Assembly: GCA_021151805.1 (NCBI GenBank)
Contig: JAGKWN010000037.1
Span: 1-36,247, forward strand
DNA: 36,247 nt
Direction: 5' to 3'
DNA from: Cytophagaceae bacterium
GTDB lineage: Bacteria; Bacteroidota; Bacteroidia; Cytophagales; Cytophagaceae
Shown in pieces: positions 15,983 through 25,042 of the stretch. A program made the translations under genes and the position numbers. Position 1 is the stretch's first letter; each line of letters begins with the position of its first letter. The notes under the pieces were generated by a model. The model was given only the letters and a program-made list of their open reading frames with translations. It did no database searches and was not told where the DNA came from.

Positions 15983-16035
15983 TGCATAAAGCTAAATGCC
16001 AAAGGCTTTAAGCGTTAGGCATTCAGCTTTATGCA
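15983..16035. repeat. GC-type heptad hairpin element
   Basis: The dinucleotide GC occurs at 15984, 15991, 15998, 16005, 16012, 16019, 16026 and 16033, eight times at exactly 7-nt intervals. The ends are an 18-bp inverted repeat with one mismatch (15983-16000 with 16018-16035) around a 17-nt loop. The element begins at the base after the TAA stop of the preceding gene (15980-15982). It could act as a terminator, but no T-tract follows. Structurally it parallels the CTAG heptad elements elsewhere in the window. Confidence 0.8.
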
Positions 16036-16040
16036 ACTCA

Positions 16041-16071
16041 TTTGGAAATATACTCATCTTAGTTTTACTTG
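16041..16071 (+). promoter_or_regulatory. Possible promoter for the J-domain gene
   Basis: TTTG (16041-16044, context ATTTGG) is followed after 19 nt by TTTACTTG (16064-16071), which resembles the TAnnTTTG box with two mismatches. Spacing and the TTTGG context agree with better promoters in the window. The ATG is 20 nt downstream. Confidence 0.35.
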
Positions 16072-16090
16072 CACCTGAAACAACCCACTC

Positions 16091-16627
16091 ATGTCTACCA
16101 ACTATTACGATCTGCTTGAAATACCCAGGACTGCTACTGTCCAGCAGATCCGTAAGGCCTATCGTTCCAAAGCCAAGGTTTATCATCCGGATGTAAACAT
16201 GCAGTCGAATGCCCATATGCATTTTTTAATTCTTACGCAGGCATATGAAACGCTGATGGATCCGAATAAAAGGCATATATATGACATGGCATTGATTTCA
16301 AATTCCGAACACCTGCTGACTTACGAGCAATGGAAAGAAATTGAAAAAAGAAAACAGAAGGAAGATGAGGAAATTGCCTATGCTGATTTTCTGAAACGCA
16401 AAGAAGCTTTTCAGCAGTCTGTATATTTTAAACCTGCGCGGATTGCTTTTTATATTGTACCTATGCTGAGTTATCTGTTCAGCATCAGCATCCTTTTATT
16501 CTGTGCATGGATCATGTGGAGTTACCATCCTGTATTCTTTTTTGTGTTTCTTCCAGTTTTATGCCTTTCTGTCTATTTAATTTTTGCAACGCCCAAATGG
16601 CTAAATGAAGCCAAAAAGTATTTCTAA
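16091..16627 (+). CDS. Membrane-anchored J-domain protein
   Basis: A 178-residue protein. Residues 4-66 are a J domain: YYDLLEIPRTATVQQIRKAY (helices I-II), the HPD motif at 32-34, then QAYETLMDPNKRHIYD (helices III-IV). The J domain stimulates the ATPase of an Hsp70 (DnaK). There is no Gly/Phe region, zinc finger or substrate-binding domain, so this is a class C J protein. Two adjacent membrane helices at about 117-139 and 145-165 end the protein, placing the J domain on the cytoplasmic face. It probably recruits DnaK to a membrane site; the client is unknown. It follows the GC-type heptad hairpin. Confidence 0.88.
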   Translation: MSTNYYDLLEIPRTATVQQIRKAYRSKAKVYHPDVNMQSNAHMHFLILTQAYETLMDPNKRHIYDMALISNSEHLLTYEQWKEIEKRKQKEDEEIAYADFLKRKEAFQQSVYFKPARIAFYIVPMLSYLFSISILLFCAWIMWSYHPVFFFVFLPVLCLSVYLIFATPKWLNEAKKYF

Positions 16628-16792
16628 TATTTTTAGTAATTACTATATTTTTTAGTAATTTTATGACGATGCATCAGAAAATTCCCAGCATTTATTGATA
16701 TATAAGTAATCAGTTACTGTAACCCAGCCACTGTTTGTTGAGTCATATTCTGCTAAAAAAACCTGATCCTAACCAGATAAACCAGCATTCCT
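16628..16792 (+). other. A+T-rich intergenic region with small palindrome
   Basis: Between the J-domain and radical SAM genes. It contains a perfect 12-nt palindrome, TAGTAATTACTA (16634-16645), and a second TAGTAAT at 16653. No convincing promoter box was found. Confidence 0.35.
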
Positions 16793-17857
16793 ATGGAAGA
16801 AAATTCAGACTTTATAAAAGGCAGAGGTGCGCAGATGCAGGCCAAAAGCCGTTTTCATGCACAGGAAATTGTTCAGGAGCATATGGAAGGTATTGATGAA
16901 ATCAACGACATCAATACGCCTACACAGTTCTTTTATGAGCACTCCAAGCAGATCGTAAATAAGGTTGACAGTCCAGATATTGGTCTTGCCTATTCGATGA
17001 ACCCATATCAGGGCTGTGAGCATGGCTGCATTTACTGCTATGCCCGCAATACCCATGAATACTGGGGCTACAATGCTGGTCTTGATTTTGAAAAGAAGAT
17101 CATTGTCAAAAGAAATGCAGCAAGTGTACTTGCCAAAACCTTTGAAAAACCAAACTGGGAAGTACGCCCGATTATGTTTTCCGGAAACACAGATTGCTAT
17201 CAACCTATTGAACGCAAATTGCAGATCACACGCAGCATGCTGCAGGTAATTGCGCAATACAAGCATCCTGTAGGTATGATCACCAAGAATCACCTGATCA
17301 CGCGCGACATTGATATTTTAAAAGAACTTGCCGCCCAGCAACTGGTACATGTGAGCATCTCCATCACATCGGCAAGAGACGAGATTCGGCAAAAGCTTGA
17401 ACCACGGGCTTCCGCTATTTCACAACGATTAAAAACCGTGGAAGCACTGGCAAAAGAAAATATTCCGGTGAACGTCATGATCGCTCCTATCATACCTGGA
17501 ATCAACCACCATGAAATTCCCCAGATCATGAAACTCATTGCAGATGCAGGTGCATCTTCTGCAGCCTATACCATTGTGCGTTTAAACGGCGCCATCGGTG
17601 CGGTGTTTGAAGACTGGGTCCGTAAGGCTTACCCTGACAGGGCAGATAAAGTATTGAACCAGATCAAAGAGTGCCATGGCGGCTCGTTAAATGACAGTCG
17701 CTTCGGAACACGCATGCGTGGCGAAGGCAACATTGCAACAATCGTAAAAGACCTGTTTGTCGTTTCCAGAAAAAAATATTTATCCGGCAGGTCTTATCCG
17801 CCGCTACGTACAGACTTGTTTATGCGAAACAATAAAGGACAGTTAGGATTATTTTGA
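16793..17857 (+). CDS. PA0069-family radical SAM protein (spore-photoproduct-lyase-like)
   Basis: A 354-residue radical SAM enzyme. The [4Fe-4S] cluster motif is C75-x3-C79-x2-C82 in PYQGCEHGCIYCYARNTHEYWG, characteristic of the PA0069/Rv2578c family, which resembles spore photoproduct lyase. Other visible elements are IMFSGNTDCYQPIERK, MITKNHLITRD and ISITSARDEIRQKLEPRA. The N-terminal 65 residues include KGRGAQMQAKSRF and NDINTPTQFFYE, also typical. The substrate reaction of the family is not established, to my knowledge. The gene stands alone on its transcript, and the neighbours give no hint about substrate. Confidence 0.88.
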   Translation: MEENSDFIKGRGAQMQAKSRFHAQEIVQEHMEGIDEINDINTPTQFFYEHSKQIVNKVDSPDIGLAYSMNPYQGCEHGCIYCYARNTHEYWGYNAGLDFEKKIIVKRNAASVLAKTFEKPNWEVRPIMFSGNTDCYQPIERKLQITRSMLQVIAQYKHPVGMITKNHLITRDIDILKELAAQQLVHVSISITSARDEIRQKLEPRASAISQRLKTVEALAKENIPVNVMIAPIIPGINHHEIPQIMKLIADAGASSAAYTIVRLNGAIGAVFEDWVRKAYPDRADKVLNQIKECHGGSLNDSRFGTRMRGEGNIATIVKDLFVVSRKKYLSGRSYPPLRTDLFMRNNKGQLGLF

Positions 17858-18000
17858 TTTAAAATAAAAAATTCAGTAACAAAAAAGCATGCAATATTTC
17901 TTTCCTAATGTAGAACAAAAAATTTAATATCTAATGTAAGGTTACTTCTACCCTAAGTACTTGTATCTAATCATGGATCTGTAAACACCCCTTCAGACTT

Positions 18001-21000
18001 ATGGCAAGTTCTTTACTCTTATATACCCCTCCCTTTAATAACCGGTCAATAAAAGGGTTCCTGTCATTGATCTATAAACCAACATCCCCAAAAAAATATT
18101 CATATAACAAAAAGATAACATCAAATCACAAAACAATTTTTACACTTATACACTTTTTTATATTTTTTCTTATCTGTAATTATTCAGATGCAGCAATCAC
18201 AATTACCTCAATTACAACAACAGAAAGTACCTGCGGTAATAACGGAACAGCAACCATTGCAGCAACTAGTAGCAAATCAAATCCTTCCTTGATGTTTGAA
18301 ATTATTTCAGGTCCTGCTACTGCGCCGATACAAAACAATCCTACCTTCTCATCTCTTTTTCCAGGTACTTACACGGTTCGTGTCTACGACATCGATTTTA
18401 TATATAAAGACCAATCGTTCTCTGTAACAGGAAACTACCAGTTGCCGGATCTTACTCCTATAGCGATCAATCCTGTATGTCCGGGATTTTCAGATGGTCA
18501 AATTATCGGACAGGCAGTTACCGGAAAAGGCAAAGCCCCATACACCTGGGAAATGGTTGCGCCGGTTGCATCATCTCCTCAGACGAGTGATGTGTTTAAC
18601 AATCTTGAATCGGGCAGCTATACAATAAAAATGACAGATGCCTGCGGCAATTTCCAGACACGAACGGTAATGCTGATTAGCGGTGGTACATTACTGGATC
18701 ATTGGTATGATGGTGTACCAAGTGTATATAAGCTGGGTTGTGACACAATGGTTTATTCCATGCAGGTAAAAATTCTGAAAGCAAAAGCAAAATATCCGTT
18801 AACCCTAACGCTTCGCAAAGCTGATGGTACCACACAAATAAAAGATGTATATGCACAGCCGCTTGATACGACCAACTATGAACCAGGGCTTTATAACATC
18901 ATTGATACCATCGCAGGTGTAAATTACGGAGATTATTTATTTGGCTGTTTAAAAGATATTTGCGGACATGAAATCTGTGCAAGAAAAGCAACGGTCTCTC
19001 CTTATCTTTTTGAATGGGCATTTAATACAACGGTATCCTGCGGCAATAAACTTGCCGGCACATTAAATCCATTAGGTGTAAATAGTACTCCATACATGTA
19101 CACAGGTTTTAAACCTCCGCTTTCATTAATGCTTTATGATGTATCTACAAATACATTGGTTGATTCCACAGGCTGTAATAGCAGCTATTGCCCGCTATCC
19201 GTAAAAGAACAGACTGCCGGAAAAATATATAGAGCCCGTGTAACTGACGGATGCGGAAAAGTATATCAACAAAACATACAATGGCCCATTCTTGCACCGC
19301 CATATGTACAGGTACAAATTGGTATTGGCTGTATGGATTCTACAGCTGTAGGTTATTTTGATATCCGCAATTTCACTTCCTATGTAACGCTTGAATTATT
19401 ATCCGGACCAACAAAAGTGGGAAGCACTAAACCCGGGTATGAATTTTCTGATCATATAACATATCCCAAAACCATATCTACCGAATTAACTTATGGTATA
19501 TCTCTAAAAAATTTAACAGCGGGTACATATACCTACAGAGTATCTGATACATGTGGTCATGTTGTTAACGGATCATTTACTGTTTTACCTTCTAATCTGG
19601 CCAATTTTAAATATTCTTATTCCATAAAGAAGGGATGCCTTGGTGATAATATTTTATATTTTAATGCTGTAAGCGATAACACTGTTGGAGTATATATTAT
19701 TAATCCGGCAACAAATAATAATTTATATACAAGGATTGGGAGTATTCTGCCGGACTCGCTTACTTCTCTGGCCCCAGGAAAGTATGTGCTTAAAATCTTT
19801 TACGGATATATTCCCGGATACGGCGGATCTTTATATACACATTATATTACCGATGGGTCGAATGATTGCTGGGCATTAACTGATACGATTACGATTCCGC
19901 CTTATTCAAACAATACCTTTCAATCCAATACATCTATTTTTTGTAACGGTACCAGTTATGTAGAAATAAAAGTTGACAGCACCCGTGGTGTGCCGCCCTA
20001 TCAGTATGAAATCAGTAACGGCCCAAAAACATTTCCGCTGCAGAACAGCAATGTTTTTCAGCTACCAACATACGGTAATTATGTAATACGTATCCGCGAT
20101 GCCTGTGGAAACAGCAATACCAGACAAATATCTGTAGACTCTGCAAAATTTCCGCCTATTATAAAAAAAGGTGCAGCCTGTACAGGCAGTAAAATTGTTC
20201 TCAAAGGTACAAGCTCAACTTTTTTTTCTTATGAATGGATAAAACCAAACGGAACGGTTTATACCGGGGATTCGCTTGTAATTGATCCACTCAGCGCGGT
20301 AGATACCGGAACCTATGTCATAACAAAAAAAGTTACAATCAATGGCTGTACTGATTCATTCAAGTCGACCTATCATGTTGAACTGCATGATGTATCCGAG
20401 CAAACAATTCCATTCTGCCCGGGTACTGCCGTCCATGTAGGCACGCACATGTATACATCAGCAGGTGTATATAGGGATACATTAAAAAATGAGTTAGGCT
20501 GCGACAGCGTCATCATTACAACACTGAAAAAATTTCCTCAGAAAATTGATAGCAATAGTGTTACCATCTGCAAGGGTGATCATGTTATTGTTGGCACGAA
20601 TACTTATACAACTACAGGTATATACAAAGACTCCATACAGAATATATTCGGCTGCTATGATGTTACGATTACCAATTTATATGTGAACGGCATTCCGGAT
20701 ACAATAAAAACAAGCATCTGCACAGGATATTCTTTAACTGTAGGTTCACATGTTTATACCACTACAGGAATCTATACAGATACACTTCATTCCGTTACGG
20801 GCTGTGATAGTATTGTTGTACATGATCTTACCGTTACCTCTTACCCCGAATTCCCTGTTGCAAAAACAATTTGTGCAGGACAAAGTTTTACCTTCTTAAC
20901 ACATACGTACACGCAGGCTGGCGTATACAGAGATACAATTCCTTCTGCATCCTGTAAAAATATTATTGTGCTGACACTTACCGTTACACCTTACAAAAAA

Positions 21001-22377
21001 GATTCTATTGCCGAAACAATTTGTGAAGGAGAAAAATATGTAACTGGTGGCCGAGCCTATACACAAACCGGTGTCTACAGAGATACCGTAACAACTGCAG
21101 CATGCGACAGTATTACCATAGTTAATCTTACCGTTCTTCCGCTAAAACGAAATACACTTTCACGCTCCATCTGTGAAGGACAACAGGTAACCGTGGGTAT
21201 TCACACTTACAAACAAACAGGCGTCTATCACGATACCTTAACAACAACTGGCTGCGACAGCATCGTTACACTCAATCTTACTGTTCATCCATATAAGCGC
21301 AATACATTTTCCAAAACGATTTGTTCAGGAGAAAGTGTACAAATCGGAACAAATATTTATAACATGCCGGGAACATATACAGATACACTTGCAACAGCAA
21401 CCTGTGACAGCATTGTTACACTTACTTTACACGTCAATCCTTTACCCATTATATCGATCGGAAAAGATACATCTCTCTGCGCCAACACGTCTTTATTGCT
21501 GAATGCTGATAGTGGATTTTCAGCCTATTACTGGAACGATCATACAACTGCAGGCTCTCAATCCATCCGTGTAAATGCTGTAGGCAAATACTGGGTAAAA
21601 GTATTCAATCAGTATGGTTGTTCGCAAAGCGACACAATGGAAATTCTGCAGATCCACCCGCTGCCATCAGCAGATGCTGGGTCAGGCGTAACGATCTGCT
21701 ATGGAACCGGTGCACAGCTCTCTGCAAGCGGCGGAACATCTTATCTCTGGATGCCAGGAAATATAAAACAGGCAAACATAACCGTTGCTCCTCTAACAAG
21801 TACCACTTATCACGTGATGGTAACAGATATACATAACTGCTCAGCTTCAGATGATGTGCTGGTAACTGTACATCCAAAACCTCCTGTTCTCTTATCTTCA
21901 ATAGATGTCGATCATTGTTTTGACGAGGGCCCGGTAACAATCAACGCTAATTGGGGACAATCTTTTCTTTGGACACCTTCCGGCGAAACAACTCAAAGTA
22001 TTCAAGTGGCCCAGGAAGGAACTTATACAGTTACCGCAATAGATCAGAACCTCTGTTCTTTTAAAGAAGAGATTATTTTCAAAAATATATGTGAAACAAA
22101 AATCTTTGTACCTACAGGTTTTACGCCTAATGGCGACGGACTGCATGATGATGTTGAGATTTTCGGAAAAAATTTCACCAATTTCAAAATAACTATTTTC
22201 AACAGGTGGGGTGAAATTATTTTTATTTCAACAGACAGAGAAATAAGATGGAATGGCATTTATCTCGGCGAAGAAATGCCTATCGGCAGCTACCCGTGGA
22301 TCATCAGTTACGAAAGTATCTTTGATCCGAATCATATAGAACAGAAAATGAACGGAAGCATTACACTTGTAAGGTAA
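18001..22377 (+). CDS. Large T9SS-secreted adhesin-like protein with seven Cys-paired repeats
   Basis: A 1458-residue protein. The hydrophobic signal core is at about 47-60 (FTLIHFFIFFLICNYS), unusually far from the first ATG; TTG at codon 23 is an alternative start. Residues 65-730 carry SprB-like modules of about 90-110 residues (G-x-x-P-Y-x-W/Y-E with D-A-C-G-N). Residues 730-795 look Ig-like. Residues 800-1150 are seven tandem units of 49-51 residues with core IC-x-G ... Y-T-x-x-G-Y-x-D-T ... C-D-S-I, two cysteines each. Ig/PKD-like modules follow. Residues 1367-1458 are the gliding-motility/T9SS type B sorting domain (FTPNGDG, FNRWG, WNG, G-Y-x-W). It is probably exported by T9SS and attached to the surface. 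Its PorP/SprF-like partner begins 3 bp downstream. Confidence 0.88.
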   Translation: MASSLLLYTPPFNNRSIKGFLSLIYKPTSPKKYSYNKKITSNHKTIFTLIHFFIFFLICNYSDAAITITSITTTESTCGNNGTATIAATSSKSNPSLMFEIISGPATAPIQNNPTFSSLFPGTYTVRVYDIDFIYKDQSFSVTGNYQLPDLTPIAINPVCPGFSDGQIIGQAVTGKGKAPYTWEMVAPVASSPQTSDVFNNLESGSYTIKMTDACGNFQTRTVMLISGGTLLDHWYDGVPSVYKLGCDTMVYSMQVKILKAKAKYPLTLTLRKADGTTQIKDVYAQPLDTTNYEPGLYNIIDTIAGVNYGDYLFGCLKDICGHEICARKATVSPYLFEWAFNTTVSCGNKLAGTLNPLGVNSTPYMYTGFKPPLSLMLYDVSTNTLVDSTGCNSSYCPLSVKEQTAGKIYRARVTDGCGKVYQQNIQWPILAPPYVQVQIGIGCMDSTAVGYFDIRNFTSYVTLELLSGPTKVGSTKPGYEFSDHITYPKTISTELTYGISLKNLTAGTYTYRVSDTCGHVVNGSFTVLPSNLANFKYSYSIKKGCLGDNILYFNAVSDNTVGVYIINPATNNNLYTRIGSILPDSLTSLAPGKYVLKIFYGYIPGYGGSLYTHYITDGSNDCWALTDTITIPPYSNNTFQSNTSIFCNGTSYVEIKVDSTRGVPPYQYEISNGPKTFPLQNSNVFQLPTYGNYVIRIRDACGNSNTRQISVDSAKFPPIIKKGAACTGSKIVLKGTSSTFFSYEWIKPNGTVYTGDSLVIDPLSAVDTGTYVITKKVTINGCTDSFKSTYHVELHDVSEQTIPFCPGTAVHVGTHMYTSAGVYRDTLKNELGCDSVIITTLKKFPQKIDSNSVTICKGDHVIVGTNTYTTTGIYKDSIQNIFGCYDVTITNLYVNGIPDTIKTSICTGYSLTVGSHVYTTTGIYTDTLHSVTGCDSIVVHDLTVTSYPEFPVAKTICAGQSFTFLTHTYTQAGVYRDTIPSASCKNIIVLTLTVTPYKKDSIAETICEGEKYVTGGRAYTQTGVYRDTVTTAACDSITIVNLTVLPLKRNTLSRSICEGQQVTVGIHTYKQTGVYHDTLTTTGCDSIVTLNLTVHPYKRNTFSKTICSGESVQIGTNIYNMPGTYTDTLATATCDSIVTLTLHVNPLPIISIGKDTSLCANTSLLLNADSGFSAYYWNDHTTAGSQSIRVNAVGKYWVKVFNQYGCSQSDTMEILQIHPLPSADAGSGVTICYGTGAQLSASGGTSYLWMPGNIKQANITVAPLTSTTYHVMVTDIHNCSASDDVLVTVHPKPPVLLSSIDVDHCFDEGPVTINANWGQSFLWTPSGETTQSIQVAQEGTYTVTAIDQNLCSFKEEIIFKNICETKIFVPTGFTPNGDGLHDDVEIFGKNFTNFKITIFNRWGEIIFISTDREIRWNGIYLGEEMPIGSYPWIISYESIFDPNHIEQKMNGSITLVR
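20398..21450 (+). repeat. Seven tandem ~150-bp coding repeats in the T9SS adhesin
   Basis: These encode residues 800-1150 of the preceding protein. Units begin near FCPG, ICKG, ICTG, ICAG, ICEG, ICEG and ICSG. Each has a first cysteine followed by x-G, a Y-x-x-x-G-V-Y-x-D-T centre and a second cysteine usually in GCDSI or ACDSI. The later units (5-7) are more alike and share the linker P-x-K-R-N-T, suggesting recent duplication at that end. Unit 4 departs from the pattern (SCKNI). Confidence 0.8.
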
Positions 22378-22380
22378 GAC

Positions 22381-23394
22381 ATGAATATAATACGAGTTTA
22401 TATTTGTTTCCTATTCTTCATTGCAGGTATACCTGTATTTGCGCAGGATCCGCAATATTCACAGTCATATGCCAATGCTCTGTATTTAAGCCCGGCTTTT
22501 GCCGGAGCAGAAGAAAACACACGTGGAATTTTCGCTACCCGTTACCAGTGGCCGGGTTTAGATGCATCTTTTGTCTCCAATACAATTTCTATTGATCATT
22601 ATATAGATCGTTACAAAAGCGGCATTGGTTTTATTGCTACTTCAGATGTTGCCAGCGCCTCGAAATTACGTTCTACGGAAGCAGGTTTGGTTTATGCATT
22701 CCAGGCAGAGATCTCAAAAAAGATCGTGTTCCGTCCTGCCCTTCAGCTCTCTTATGTAAACAGAACGATTAACTTCAGCAGTCTTACTTTTGGTTCACAA
22801 TTCAATAACAATGGTTTTGTTGGCGGCCCTAACAACGAGCCTTCCAATATTCCCATGGTTTCTTACCTTGATATTTCTGCAGGCGGGCTTTTATATGCAA
22901 AAAAGTATTGGCTGGGTATTTCAACCCATCATTTGAATACACCGGAACAATCATTTATGAAAGGCCAGAGTCCTTTGCCAATCAAGGCTTCCCTTTTCGG
23001 CGGATACAAATTTTCATTCACTCCCGAATGGAGAAAAAAACATGTTAACCCCGACGAAGAAAAAAGCATCACACCCACTTTTTTATATAAGATGCAGGGC
23101 AAGTCAGACCAGCTTGACATCGGTTTGTATGGGCAATACAATGCATTGGTTGTTGGTTTCTGGTATAGAGGGATACCGATAAAAGTGTATGCCCCCGAAA
23201 AAACGAACCACGAAGCATTTGTCTTTTTAGTTGGCTTTATGCACAAAGGATTTTCAATGGGTTACAGTTATGATTATACTATTTCAAAACTTGCCAATAT
23301 ATCCGGAGGTGCACATGAGCTTACGCTTTCGTATGGGTTTAAAACAAAGAAGGCGAAGCGCATTCAGAAACGTGCCGTGTGTCCTAAATTCTGA
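22381..23394 (+). CDS. PorP/SprF-family type IX secretion membrane protein
   Basis: A 337-residue outer-membrane beta-barrel with signal peptide MNIIRVYICFLFFIAGIPVFAQ. The family start DPQYSQSYANALYLSPAFAGA is clear, followed by RYQWPGL and IDHYIDRYKSGIGFIATSD. The C-terminal strands include FSMGYSYDYTISKL and GGAHELTLSYGF, then a basic tail with one Cys. In Bacteroidota, PorP/SprF paralogues are encoded next to proteins with type B sorting domains and are needed for their export or anchoring (SprF for SprB). Here the gene follows the 1458-residue type B protein by 3 bp, so this is very likely its dedicated partner. Confidence 0.92.
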   Translation: MNIIRVYICFLFFIAGIPVFAQDPQYSQSYANALYLSPAFAGAEENTRGIFATRYQWPGLDASFVSNTISIDHYIDRYKSGIGFIATSDVASASKLRSTEAGLVYAFQAEISKKIVFRPALQLSYVNRTINFSSLTFGSQFNNNGFVGGPNNEPSNIPMVSYLDISAGGLLYAKKYWLGISTHHLNTPEQSFMKGQSPLPIKASLFGGYKFSFTPEWRKKHVNPDEEKSITPTFLYKMQGKSDQLDIGLYGQYNALVVGFWYRGIPIKVYAPEKTNHEAFVFLVGFMHKGFSMGYSYDYTISKLANISGGAHELTLSYGFKTKKAKRIQKRAVCPKF

Positions 23395-23432
23395 TTGATT
23401 AAAATAAACTTTCTTTGAACTATGTATGCTGC

Positions 23433-23873
23433 TTACAAAAATGCATCTACCACCGTTGTCACGGTTGCGCCAACATTTGCTGTTCCGTTCAAAAAACGCA
23501 GGTAGCAGTTGGAAGTACTTGCACTGCCTGTGCTTGTGCAGCCAATGGTAACAACAATTTTATAAGTTCCCGGCCACACATTCGGCACCACCAGTTGTAC
23601 CGTATTCGGCGGAAATGTATAAGAACCAACGCCCTGCACATCCACCTGGTAATATTCGGTAGACAGCAGCCCGTTATTGGAATGCACATTAAAAATCAAC
23701 GAACCCTGGCTGATGCTTGTACCTGGCCCATCCTGGTAATAATTATAGGTTAAACCATTTGGTTTTACAGTTCCATTATTATTCACATTACCTTTATAGC
23801 AGGAAACAAACAGAGCTAAAAAGCCTGCCAGTAAGAAAACACGAAAAAGCTTTTTATGTATTCCTGCAATCAT
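23433..23873 (-). CDS. Small lipoprotein
   Basis: Not recognised beyond location. It has 146 residues with a type II signal peptide: hydrophobic core at 10-22 and lipobox LFVSC with the lipidated Cys25. No Asp follows the Cys, and the mature start YKGNVNNNG is compatible with outer-membrane sorting. The mature domain of about 120 residues is Gly/Thr/Val/Asn-rich and beta-type, with a cysteine pair (IGCTS, SNCYLRF). It converges with the PorP/SprF-like gene, 38 bp apart. No promoter was found. Confidence 0.65.
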   Translation of the reverse strand: MIAGIHKKLFRVFLLAGFLALFVSCYKGNVNNNGTVKPNGLTYNYYQDGPGTSISQGSLIFNVHSNNGLLSTEYYQVDVQGVGSYTFPPNTVQLVVPNVWPGTYKIVVTIGCTSTGSASTSNCYLRFLNGTANVGATVTTVVDAFL

Positions 23874-23959
23874 AATTGCTGTTACCGGTTATGATGAAAG
23901 ATGTTCTGGTTATAAACAGTCATTAAAGATAACGAATTCTTATGAAAAGAATTTTCCTC

Positions 23960-24001
23960 TTAAACAGCAAAATCCCGCTGGGGGCGGGATTTGCTGTTTA
24001 A
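23960..24001. terminator. Hairpin terminator downstream of bioB
   Basis: A long inverted repeat: TTAAACAGCAAAATCCCGC on the left, then a short G-rich loop, then GCGGGATTTGCTGTTTAA on the right. The stem is about 18 bp with a single bulged A. It lies 15 nt beyond the bioB stop on the minus strand. No long U-tract follows on that strand, although a smaller hairpin (AATTCTT/AAGAATT) comes next. Confidence 0.7.
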
Positions 24002-24016
24002 TATAAAGAACGATGC

Positions 24017-25021
24017 TTACATCGCGCTTGGAATCTGCTCTAATTTAAATGCTTCTTCACCATTTTTAAATGATTTACGAGGCTTCAAGTTCAATACCTG
24101 GAACATCTCCTTATCCGCATTTACTTCCGGATTAGGAGTTGTAAGCAAGGTATCACCTGCAAAGATTGAATTCGCGCCAGCTAAGAAACACAACGCTTGT
24201 TCTTCTGTGTTCATGCGCACACGGCCTGCTGATAAACGTACCATTGCTTTTGGCATTACAATACGTGCTGTAGCAATCATACGTACCATTTCCCAGATAG
24301 AAACACGCGGCTGATCTTCCAGCGGTGTGCCTTCTACAGGTACCAATGCGTTTACCGGTACTGATTCAGGATGTTGTTCCATCGTTGCCAGTGTATGCAG
24401 CATGCCTACACGATCACCATGGCTTTCGCCCATACCAATGATACCGCCTGAGCAAACAGAAATCTTTGCTTTACGCACATGGTTTAATGTATCCAGACGA
24501 TCGTCGTATGTTCTTGTAGAAATAATTTTATCGTAATGTTCTTCGCTTGTATCCAGGTTATGGTTGTATGCATACAAACCTGCATCTTTCAGCTTTTCAG
24601 CCTGTTCAGGAGTTAACATACCGAGTGTACAGCAAACTTCCATACCCATAGTACTTACACCTTTTACCATGTCAAGTACTTTATCAAAATCTCTGTTGTC
24701 GCGCACCTCTCTCCAGGCAGCTCCCATGCAGAAACGTGTACTTCCGGATTCTTTTGCTTTCAAAGCAGAATTCAATACTTCCTGTACTTCCATCAACTTC
24801 TCTACCTTTACACCAGTATGGTAACGGGCAGCCTGAGGGCAATAAGAACAATCTTCCGGGCAACCACCCGTTTTGATTGATAATAAGGTACAAACCTGTA
24901 CTTCCTGAGGATCATGAAACTCACGGTGCACAGTAGCACCACGATACATTAAATCCAATATTGGGCTATTATAGATTTCTGAAATCTCTTCTTTTGTCCA
25001 GTTATTGCGAATTTCTGTCAT
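24017..25021 (-). CDS. bioB: Biotin synthase
   Basis: A 334-residue radical SAM enzyme that inserts sulfur into dethiobiotin, the last step of biotin synthesis. The SAM cluster motif C54-x3-C58-x2-C61 is in GGCPEDCSYCPQAARYHTG. Further family signatures are FCMGAAWREVRD, EVCCTLGML, YNHNLDTSEEHY, CSGGIIGMGE, PVNALVPVEGTPLE and the RLSAGRVRM segment that contributes to the [2Fe-2S] site. Length is normal. No other biotin gene is in the window, so it stands apart from a bio operon here. A good -7 box lies just upstream, and a hairpin terminator follows. Confidence 0.97.
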   Translation of the reverse strand: MTEIRNNWTKEEISEIYNSPILDLMYRGATVHREFHDPQEVQVCTLLSIKTGGCPEDCSYCPQAARYHTGVKVEKLMEVQEVLNSALKAKESGSTRFCMGAAWREVRDNRDFDKVLDMVKGVSTMGMEVCCTLGMLTPEQAEKLKDAGLYAYNHNLDTSEEHYDKIISTRTYDDRLDTLNHVRKAKISVCSGGIIGMGESHGDRVGMLHTLATMEQHPESVPVNALVPVEGTPLEDQPRVSIWEMVRMIATARIVMPKAMVRLSAGRVRMNTEEQALCFLAGANSIFAGDTLLTTPNPEVNADKEMFQVLNLKPRKSFKNGEEAFKLEQIPSAM

Positions 25022-25042
25022 TCCTTATACTTAAGATATCTG

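Noticed and set aside
20398..21450. CRISPR-like regular repeats
   Set aside because: The regularity is protein-coding tandem duplication of about 150 bp without unique spacers.
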